A stretch of DNA of 64,000 bases from Ficedula albicollis (Eukaryota; Chordata; Aves; Passeriformes; Muscicapidae). Positions within the stretch are counted from its first letter, which is position 1; every line of letters starts with the position of its first letter. A program made the position numbers and the translations under genes. A model generated the notes under the pieces. The model was not told the DNA's origin and did not search any database. It saw nothing but the letters and a program-made list of their open reading frames with translations. Shown piece by piece: positions 56,801 through 64,000 of the stretch. The stretch spans positions 41,995,358 to 42,059,357 of the forward strand of contig NC_021677.1 of NCBI RefSeq assembly GCF_000247815.1. Reading direction: 5' to 3'.

Positions 56801-59800
56801 AAAGTCAAGAACTATTATTTCAAGTTCATATACAGTACATGTCCAACTACAAAATTAACCTTTAGCTACAGCATTAATTAACCACACAAAAGCCATTTGC
56901 TGTTTCTCAGCCTTCACTCCTAAAATTTTAATCCTTTGAATTAGTATCAGTAATATCCTAGCTTCTCAGAGCTAAATGAAGGACATATGAAGAGAAGTGT
57001 TCCTCTAAGGTAATTAACTCATAAGTCAAAGTGTCTTGCTAAAGAATATGAAGAACAAAGTATGCTGAAGGAGCTTTAGAGCATCCCAAAAGACAAAAAA
57101 AGAAAATAAAATAAGGTACTCCTTGTGGTGGTTCAAGAGTGATTTAAAAACTACACTGAGGCACTGTATGATCTATATGAACTATTTAAACTCTGAAGTA
57201 TTGCATGCAAAAGGCAAGATGCTTTTTTATGGAATAAATATATAATATAGATTAAACTATTCTAAAATAGTTTAATCCACTTTAACAGATTTACAAATAT
57301 TTCTGTTGCCATCAAAAACTTGATACACTTGCATGTTTTAATTGTAGTCCTTTTCTGAAGTGATACAAAGAGGCAGATAAAGAATTCACATTTCTTTTTG
57401 TTGTTTTTCTGGACATTTATCTTGTTTAACAAGTAATGTTGAGACATTTCATTAATCTAAGATAAAGAAGAGACTAGGATTGTTTGATATTGTATTATAC
57501 CATCCCACAATATTTCTGTTGCCATCAAAAACTTGATACGTTTTAATTTGATACGTTTAATTTGATACGTTTGCACGTTTTAATTGTAGTCCTTTTCTGA
57601 AGTGATACAAAGAGGCAGATAAAGAATTCACATTTCTTTTTGTTGTTTTTCTGGACATTTATCTTGTTTAACAAGTAATGTTGAGACATTTCATTAATCT
57701 AAGATAAAGAAGAGACTAGGATTGTTTGATATTGTATTATACCATCCCACTACCATTTTTCAATCTACAAAATTTGAAAGGAAGCATCAGCCTGTGTTGT
57801 AGATATTTCACTCTGCTACTGAAAAGCAGAATTTCCTTTTAGGCAGAAAGAAAAACCTCAAGTTTTCCTACAGTTATGTGATTCCCTGGCTGGGGCAGCT
57901 TGAACAGGCAGCAATTAGGAATCTGCACGCTACTGCAATCAGAAAGAGAATAATATTACCTAACTGGCTAACATACTGTACCATATGGCAGGATTTAGAC
58001 ATCAATCACATTCAGAGTCTCACAAGGCACTTGACAAATGCAAGTATCTTGACAGAAATTTCTTAATTTGATACACAGAAATCCTCAACATATTTTGTTC
58101 TATATATCCCAACCAGCCCTGTACAGTGCTCATCAATCCTATATGCAAATCAAGAATTTACTATCAAGCAAGCAGCATAAATTCCTTCCTTGTCAAAGAA
58201 TGGTTTCTCCATATGAAGCATGTAAAATTTTAGAAATCATTAAGATTACCTGGCTGTAAGCCTGGTACATACACCAGATAAAAAACTGGCAACAAACTCT
58301 CAAACCAAACTCTGCCACAAAAGCAAGTAAGTTGCGATTAAGTAACGCTTTTGATTATTTGATTTGATTCAGGTTCTCTTGACCTGTTCCATAGCTGTGA
58401 TAGGACTTCCTTCAACAATGTAACTACTGTCTTGTAAATGTTTTGATTGAATCAACAATCTCCAAAAAAATTTCTGTAAATAAGCTTCATGATTTCTTTT
58501 TCCTCCTTTAACAAATAAGCCACAGCCCTGGGCCATGAAGAAGAAATCCAACTTCAGCATATAAAGGTATTCTTGCTGGAAAAAAGGGACCTAACAGTTC
58601 CATTTCTTGATTTCATTCTTCCTTCCGTCTTCATAAAAACACAGGATGCAATTACATGTTCTTATTTTCCTAATAAGGGGACAGCATCAGTCTCACCAAA
58701 GTATATCACTATTGATGCATTATTTTAGCCTGGCTTTTAGTAATGTAAATAGAGAAAGTACTGAAAGAATTGACAGCAGCACAAGAGCTAACCACACAGC
58801 TAGGCTAGAAATCCTTCATCTCAACAACCAGTCGGAACTCCATCTGCAGATCCATAAGGTCATGCATCCAGGCTTGTCAATGTTATCCAGCAGTTCGTGT
58901 CTAGCAGACTTGCTGCCAAACCCAAACAGGAGGCTTGTCAGACTATCACATTTATGTCAGTATTTTTCAAGGAAAATTCTCTGAAGCAACTATTTTTTAA
59001 ATACATAAGGGAACAGATGCAAGGGAGATGAACCACTGCAATAGTAGAAACTGCTGACAAGTCATCTAGAGATAGGGGCCGGGTGATGGAGCTCCTGCAT
59101 CTACAAGAAGGCAGAATACCAAATTCAACTTCAAAAATCCATAAGCTGTAGCGAAACCAAAATTTGCTTCCTAACTCGGACCAAACAAGTAGCTCCTAAA
59201 ATAGGTTCATAAACTCCATCTCATTTCTGGCAGGTTGCTAAGTATCTGTTTCTTTTAGCTCTAAGTATTAAGATTGAAGAAATACTGAATTATGGCCGCA
59301 GCTCTCTGGAAAATGAAACTTCTGTATCTAATCCTACTGACACTGTACTATCAGAAGCTCTTACAAGAAAATATTCCACTTTATTCAACTCAATACAGAT
59401 CACTGAAGAACTGCTCCCTATGACATCTCTGCCAATACTTTCTCCTGCAAAGCAAATCAAATCAAGCAATAGTCGTTCTGCTGTTTCCAGTGACATTGTT
59501 TCAAATACCTGTTGTAGCACAGAAAGTCAGAATTTAATCCTGAGCTACATCAAAAGCAGTGTGCCCAGCATACTGAGGGAGGTGATTGTGCACCTCTACT
59601 TTGCTCTGGTGAGACCCGAGCTGGTGTGCTGCATCCAGGTCTGAGGCCCCAAACACAAAGACAATGCTGACCTATTGGAATGAGTTGAGATGAGGCCACT
59701 AAGTTGACCACAGGGTTGTAGCACCTCTTCTATGAAGACAGGCTGAGAGTTGGAGGTGTTCAGCCTGGAGAAGAAAGGTTCCAGAGAGACCTTACAGCAG

Positions 59801-62199
59801 CTGAGAGTTGGAGGTGTTCAGCCTGGAGAAGAAAAGGTTCCAGAGAGACCTTACAGCAGCCTTCCAGTACCTAAAGGAACCTACAAGCTGGAGAGGTACT
59901 TCTTACAAGGCCATGTATTGACAGGACAAGGTGCAAGAGCTTTAAACTGAAGGAAGGTCTACATCAGTATTATGAAGAAATTCTTTACTGTGAGGGTGGT
60001 GAAGCACTGAAGCTGCCCAGAGAAGCTGTGGATAGCCCATCCCTGGAAGAGTTCAAGCCAGAATGAATGAGGCCCTGACCATCCTGGTGTGACAAACGTT
60101 GTCCCAACCCAAACCATTCTATGAATCTGTGATGTGATCTTCCCTCAGTTTTTCTACCCTTTAAATGACAATACTTAATCTTTACTCAGCATTTACATCC
60201 AGCTGGATGCAATCAAGATCAACCTGACACAGAAGGCAGGGTTAGGAAAACCTAACTCTACAGTTCTACGGAGCCTGGTTTTGGAAAAGTCCCACATCTC
60301 TTCCATCTTGGTGAATGAAAAAGAGAGTATTACTGCCTTCATTATAGATGCCATACGGAAAGTTAATGAAAGTACAGATCTCCAGGAATCAAATATGACA
60401 AACCCTATCAGCTTACATATAACTCTATCTGTTAAGAAGCATTTTCCTAACTCTAAACCAATCAAGACCCAGCAGAAGATTGTGGTCACTTTTGCCTCAA
60501 GCCTACTATTGTACATAGTTATTTTTTAAACATACTAAGATTGCAATCTGAACAATTCCATTACATACAAACTAAAGATAATCCTACAAGTAAGTAAAGA
60601 TATATTTGACAAGTTGTAAAAATGAAGATTTAACTACACTAACTTTTTTCTTTTTGTTTGGCCTGCAGCTTCCCCAAAATTAGTAAAAAATTTCTTCAAG
60701 TAGAACTAGTATTTTAACACCTTCCTCTTGAAAAATAATTTCAGACATTAGATAAAGCCTGATGGAACTCCAAGAAAAGTCCCCTCAATAAAAATATTGC
60801 CACTGCTGTTTTTTTCTGTTTAGTCTAACTACTTTCTTCCTCATGACAGCATGCAGTCCAGTTTGCACTCATCTTTTTCAAAGGTACTGTAGTAACATAC
60901 GATGCATAGGATAAAGATATGCAAGTTGTGATTCTTTGACACTCAGAGTATTAATTAAATATAAAATCCTACTGGCTGTAGAATCTATTCAAAACAATAA
61001 ATTTATCTGTTGAAAGTATTTTCCCTGATATTCTTAGAATGCCCATCCTATTTTTTCATTTGAGAGTAAAGTTTGTATTTTGGTTTCCTCCCTTCCTCAA
61101 ATGTAGTAAGACATGGGGCATATCACATAACCATAACCTTTTCGAGGCACCCTAATTTAAAGCCCAAGAAGTAAAATTATTTTGACAACAGCTATTCCCA
61201 TACATTAGCTTAAACACCCTTAGTAATTAACACTCTGTTTAGACTTTCTTTGTGTTACCCTATTCTTTACAGAAGATGCTTGCTGGTAAAAGCATCTGGT
61301 CACACACTTCATCAGGCCTTAGCAGTTTTCCAGCCCCCAACACCTATGTAAGATAATTAAAGTCCATGTAGCCCACTTGGTTACACTTGAAAAGGAAGGT
61401 GTAAATACTCCTTAAAGTAGATTTAGGAAAACCAGGCACCTGATCTCCTCAAAACTAGTTAGGACCTCAACTGTCATCTCTTGGTTGTAGAAAGGATCCT
61501 GGATACAGGAAGTTGAAGTTCCCCCTAAAAAACTCCATGACAATCTTGCCATCCCTGAACTCAGAACAAAACTTTTGCAGTATAACCACTAGCAATACTT
61601 TCTGCTGCAATTAAACAACATTAGCAAAACCAGAGCACCCAAAACCACCAAAAACAACCAGAACCCTCAAATATTGGATCAGTAAGACACAAGGTGTAGT
61701 ATTCTAGAGGCTGACCTGTGTTTTCTGTCCAGTTTTTTGCTCCCTCTCTCTACACACTGAAATGAGGCCACAAAACTGTTTTCAGTTACTTGCCTTCGTT
61801 GGAAAATGAAAACTGCTAAGCCATCAACTAAGTTCTGTGTAGAGATTTTTGCCACATCTTTTAATCGTATTACAGAGAAGTTCACAATTTCTGTCTGATA
61901 TTATTTTAACTCTTAAATAAGAAAAGAGGACATAATCCATGTGACTAATGCCAGACCAATGAGTTCAAGTATATGCAATGTGTACATACAACTTTTCCAA
62001 GTATACATGCTGGCTGACATAGTGGAAGAAACATTACCTTGTCCTTTGACTGTCCTTGTCGAGCAATTGCATCGTATTTTATTTTTCCTTCTGCATCCAC
62101 CTGAACAGCCAAAGCATTGGACATCTTCTTCTTTCGGCCCATATCCAATGGATATTGGGCCACATGTATTTCTGGGAAAGCACCCCCATCTCCAAAATC
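47669..62199 (-). CDS. SNW1: SNW1 (SKIP/SKIIP), spliceosome and transcription coregulator, partial (exons 3-14)
   Basis: SNW1 is a conserved component of the activated spliceosome and a coregulator of Notch and nuclear-receptor transcription. Twelve in-phase exons are present: 62199-62038, 56161-56066, 55975-55869, 55070-54966, 54866-54797, 53776-53711, 52441-52325, 51976-51835, 50156-50060, 49241-49124, 48113-47950 and 47873-47669. They encode 482 residues, against about 480 for the same segment of the 536-residue human protein. The signature SNWKN motif lies in the exon at 53.7 kb. The SPP/SP phosphorylation region ([16 protein letters not shown]) and a charged coiled-coil helix ([19 protein letters not shown]) are intact. 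The C-terminus is basic ([13 protein letters not shown]). The N-terminal ~56 codons lie beyond the right edge. All junctions are GT-AG with matching phase, so the gene looks functional. Confidence 0.97.
47950..48113 (-). CDS. SNW1: SNW1 exon 13
   Basis: It is 164 nt, with acceptor tgttcttcacag and donor GTGAGG. It encodes [20 protein letters not shown], then [20 protein letters not shown] and [12 protein letters not shown]. Confidence 0.97.
49124..49241 (-). CDS. SNW1: SNW1 exon 12
   Basis: It is 118 nt, with acceptor ttttaattcag and donor GTAAAA. It encodes [20 protein letters not shown], then [19 protein letters not shown]. Confidence 0.97.
50060..50156 (-). CDS. SNW1: SNW1 exon 11
   Basis: It is 97 nt, with acceptor ttacttgttcag and donor GTGAGT. 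It encodes a charged segment, [20 protein letters not shown] then [12 protein letters not shown]. Confidence 0.97.
50550..51290 (-). mobile_element. CR1 LINE fragment, antisense
   Basis: About 740 bp of reverse-complement CR1 lies in SNW1 intron 10. It starts near tcactcaggttgggagggag, passes ctaggcaacctgttccactg and gtcctcatggtgaaaatttt, and continues through tactcctgggtcctttcca-type sequence to ccagcccccagcctgctggt. It is 5'-truncated and decayed, in the same orientation as SNW1. Confidence 0.88.
51835..51976 (-). CDS. SNW1: SNW1 exon 10
   Basis: It is 142 nt, with acceptor ttatttgtgcag and donor GTACAG. It encodes the coiled-coil helix [20 protein letters not shown], then [20 protein letters not shown] and IKTHVEK. 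Confidence 0.97.
52325..52441 (-). CDS. SNW1: SNW1 exon 9
   Basis: It is 117 nt, with acceptor ttccactgtag and donor GTAGTT. It encodes [20 protein letters not shown], then [19 protein letters not shown], directly after the SNW motif. Confidence 0.97.
53711..53776 (-). CDS. SNW1: SNW1 exon 8 (SNW motif)
   Basis: It is 66 nt, with acceptor ctcttaaatcag and donor GTAATT. It encodes [20 protein letters not shown] then AK. The SNWKN sequence names the family. Confidence 0.97.
53940..54015 (-). mobile_element. Short CR1 3'-end fragment, antisense
   Basis: The plus strand reads aatggtttgattggaaggga then ccttagaaattagctggttc and ccctctgccatggg. This is the reverse complement of a CR1 terminus. It lies in SNW1 intron 7, next to the 121-bp triple repeat. 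Confidence 0.88.
54058..54408. repeat. Tandem triplication, 3 x ~121 bp
   Basis: The sequence tttcatcgcacaggctgtaa recurs at 54068, 54189 and 54300 (periods 121 and 111). The third unit lacks about 10 bp (ctcttaagc) at its start. Copies differ at single sites, for example gatggacc versus gatgaacc and ctacactc versus ctacattc. Units 1 and 3 agree with each other at these sites against unit 2. It is in SNW1 intron 7. Confidence 0.93.
54797..54866 (-). CDS. SNW1: SNW1 exon 7
   Basis: It is 70 nt, with acceptor aattgctcag and donor GTATGA. It encodes [20 protein letters not shown] then SRK, including the proline-directed phosphorylation sites. Confidence 0.97.
54966..55070 (-). CDS. SNW1: SNW1 exon 6
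   Basis: It is 105 nt, with acceptor tttattcag and donor GTAAGT. It encodes [20 protein letters not shown], then [14 protein letters not shown]. Confidence 0.97.
55541..55767. repeat. Two adjacent tandem duplications (2 x 52 bp and 2 x 63 bp)
   Basis: The first pair begins actactcattttctgtgaat at 55541 and 55593. The second begins cttgaaacttgcagtaaata at 55642 and 55705. Each pair differs at one to three bases. Two independent units side by side in SNW1 intron 5 is unusual. Confidence 0.9.
55869..55975 (-). CDS. SNW1: SNW1 exon 5
   Basis: It is 107 nt, with acceptor attttttcttcag and donor GTATGT. It encodes [20 protein letters not shown], then [15 protein letters not shown], within the SKIP/SNW core domain. 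Confidence 0.97.
56066..56161 (-). CDS. SNW1: SNW1 exon 4
   Basis: It is 96 nt and 32 codons, with acceptor aatgtcttccag and donor GTATTA. It encodes [20 protein letters not shown], then [12 protein letters not shown]. Confidence 0.97.
57297..57750. repeat. Tandem duplication, unit 212 bp (second copy ~30 bp longer)
   Basis: Copies begin aatatttctgttgccatcaa at 57297 and 57509. The second copy has an extra ~30 bp where gatacgttttaattt is reiterated as three imperfect units before the copies realign at gtccttttctgaag (57347 and 57589). The remainder is almost identical. It is in SNW1 intron 3. Confidence 0.92.
59540..60140 (+). mobile_element. CR1 LINE 3' fragment, sense, with internal duplication
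   Basis: It reads gagctacatcaaaagcagtg, then ctttgctctggtgagaccc-like sequence, gagttggaggtgttcagcct, attctttactgtgagggtgg and finally cccaacccaaaccattctat. This is the classical CR1 3' end with its terminal ctatga repeat. A 58-bp internal unit is duplicated at 59742-59857. It is antisense to SNW1. Confidence 0.9.
59742..59857. repeat. Tandem duplication, 2 x 58 bp, inside CR1
   Basis: Copies begin gctgagagttggaggtgttc at 59742 and 59800 and differ by one A (gaagaaagg versus gaagaaaagg). The ancestral CR1 has a single copy, so this duplication postdates insertion. Confidence 0.92.
62038..62199 (-). CDS. SNW1: SNW1 exon 3
   Basis: It is 162 nt and 54 codons, with acceptor cttttctgtag and donor GTAATG. 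It encodes [20 protein letters not shown], then [20 protein letters not shown] and [14 protein letters not shown]. It is the most 5' SNW1 exon in the window. Confidence 0.97.
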
Positions 62200-64000
62200 C
62201 TACAGAAAAGAAAAAGTAGTGAATGCCCGAAAGACAAAAGGATGTGAAATGAAATGGAAGAGCAGATTGATTTCAAGAAAAACTAACTTGGCAAGAATGC
62301 TCCAGTCACTTTATTATTTCACTGGTAAGAGAGCAATTAATGAGAGAACTTACAGTTATTAAAAGACACTGAAATGTAAAGACATTTTGAAGTAATTATT
62401 CCCTGCACAAAGTAGGAACAGATATTACTGACTAGAATGTGCAGGCAATACAATGCTACAGACAATACAAAATTAGTTATTTAATTCTCATGTGAGTTAT
62501 TAATTAGAACTGTAAAAACTGACCTTCTGAAATAAAACAACTGGGAATACTAAAATTACGAGAACAGCATTTTTATGAAGAGTTCTACTAGTTATTTGTT
62601 GCTTTTCACACCATAATGAAGAAAATAAAAAAAGCATTCCATTCTCTCAAAGCCTGTAGCTTACAGCTTTACAATGCTGCATGTGTGAAACATTCCCTTA
62701 CTCTGATGTGTAAATACACTAAAAATTGGGCCAGCACCCAACAGCCCAATATTCTTACAGTTTATTCCTCTCTCCTACAATTTTTTGGTGTAAAAGCATT
62801 TAACAAACAGATAACCAAAAGACTTCTTAAAGCAGATCATCCTGGCTCAATACCACAGAGGATGCAGTGGTACGATTCATAAAACAACTTCAGGCTACAG
62901 TTTCAAAAGCAACATTTTGGAGGAAGTATTTGCTTAAAGCAGCATGAGAATCTAAGCCTTTCTTGCAATGGCATGGCTTACGTGGAGTCTGGTAACAAAA
63001 CAGATCAAAAAATAAGAATGGGTGTCTTGAGCAGATTAATCTCCCTCTGTGCTCACCATGTGACTAGGTAGTAACCACCACTGGATGGACTGGACTGAGA
63101 CTGGAAATGATCAAGAACACTTCCAAACAGGGACAATGTGCTTATGCCACCTGCAAATGCTTCTTGAAACATTATCTGAAGTTTTCCACAGCATGTCCCA
63201 TATTCAACAATTAGTTGTTAAAGTATTAGCCAGAACCAAATTTAGTAATTCTTCAAATTTTTTTTCATAACTCATAATGCATTAAGAACAGGTTTTGCAT
63301 TTTCCAGCAAATGCAGTCACTGGACAAAGGCTAGGCTTTGAAAGCATTTACTGCAATTTGCACTTGTTTATAAAGCATTTTCCAGCAAATGCAGTCACTG
63401 GACAAAGACTAGGCTTTGAAAGCATTTATTGCAATTTGCACTTGTTTATGAAGCACAAAGGAGCCCTTAACAGGCTTTTTGGGATGTGTATTAATTTGTG
63501 GATAAGTAGTGCTGGAAACTCTTTGCAAACCTTCAGCACGTGGCTTCTTAAAAAATAACTTTATTAAGAAAGAATAAGCACTAAAATATTAGCTTCAGCA
63601 CTCAACAGTGTAGGAAGGGAAACCTACACTGGGTATAATGAAAGCATAATTTTCAACATCATACATATGCACCATATGACTAAATGGTGAACCCACATAA
63701 GAATGTTTTCTTTCAGTGACTGGAACTACTATTTGAAGTACATGGATCACCACAGAACAGTGGTGGATTTACAAAAATGGCACTCAAACATAAATGAGAG
63801 CGACATTGTTACAAGCTGATGAAATTATGGTATTTGGAAACAATGTAGGATCGTACATGAACAACTGTAATAAAACTTCAACAGCATGCTTGTTCCCAAG
63901 AGCACTGGCTTATGCCTCATCAGAGCAGGTCTCAGAAGTTATTGCCAAGGATCACTTCAAACTGCATGGTTTTTCCAGCTCACAGTGAGAGACTGTACTG
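62200..64000 (-). other. SNW1: SNW1 intron 2 (partial)
   Basis: I looked on the minus strand for the preceding SNW1 exon (REPPPYGYRKGWIPRLLE in human) and did not find it. Exons 1-2 therefore lie to the right of the window. The interval contains one tandem duplication and otherwise unremarkable AT-rich sequence. Confidence 0.75.
63297..63452. repeat. Tandem duplication, 2 x 78 bp
   Basis: Copies begin gcattttccagcaaatgcag at 63297 and 63375, differing at about three sites (for example aaaggcta versus aaagacta, and atttactg versus atttattg). Confidence 0.92.

Larger units (their letters stand above)
56162..62037 (-). other. SNW1: SNW1 intron 3, content
   Basis: The largest complete SNW1 intron in the window, about 5.9 kb. 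It contains a 0.45-kb tandem duplication (57.3-57.75 kb) and a plus-strand CR1 (59.54-60.14 kb). Three plus-strand open frames (58.65-58.98, 59.25-59.64 and 60.18-60.53 kb) have no recognised homologue and are not called as genes. Nothing else stands out. Confidence 0.7.

Overview
This is an animal nuclear window, almost certainly from a bird. The evidence is spliced vertebrate genes with compact introns, many CR1 LINE fragments (the dominant avian and reptilian retrotransposon), and CpG-island promoters. No bacterial, viral, tRNA, rRNA or CRISPR feature was found. Gene identities come from reading exon translations and splice sites directly. No database search was possible.

Layout, left to right. 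(1) 1-12.1 kb: the 5' part of SPTLC2 on the minus strand. Coding exon 2 is at 193-387, followed by a large first intron up to a CpG island at about 11.1-12.8 kb. That island should hold exon 1, but a 570-base run of C occupies its centre. (2) 12.8-29.0 kb: intergenic, with CR1 pieces, short tandem duplications and a 1.4-kb structure with ~210-bp inverted arms (15.0-16.4 kb). (3) 29.15-43.10 kb: complete ALKBH1 on the minus strand, six coding exons and 366 residues, with its iron-ligand exon 5 present twice. (4) 43.18-47.17 kb: complete SLIRP on the plus strand, four exons and 106 residues, head-to-head with ALKBH1 (87 bp between start codons). (5) 47.67-62.20 kb: SNW1 on the minus strand, coding exons 3-14 (482 residues). 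Exons 1-2 lie beyond the right edge. SNW1 is tail-to-tail with SLIRP, and their poly(A) signals interleave. The order SPTLC2-ALKBH1-SLIRP-SNW1 and its strands match the human chromosome 14q24.3 arrangement as I know it.

The genes are housekeeping: sphingolipid synthesis (SPTLC2), nucleic-acid demethylation (ALKBH1), mitochondrial mRNA stability (SLIRP) and splicing/transcription (SNW1). They share promoter and terminator space but not one pathway.

Two oddities dominate. Three long C homopolymers (570, 65 and 140 bases) all sit in CpG-island promoters and look like assembly artefacts hiding GC-rich sequence. There are also about 20 local direct tandem duplications (unit 20-240 bp, plus one of ~0.5-0.7 kb), an unusually high density. 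Some copies have diverged enough to look genuine. I did not find convincing evidence for a wholly new biological system. The best leads are the ALKBH1 exon 5 duplication, the inverted-repeat element and the six-fold CCAAT-box array upstream of SPTLC2.
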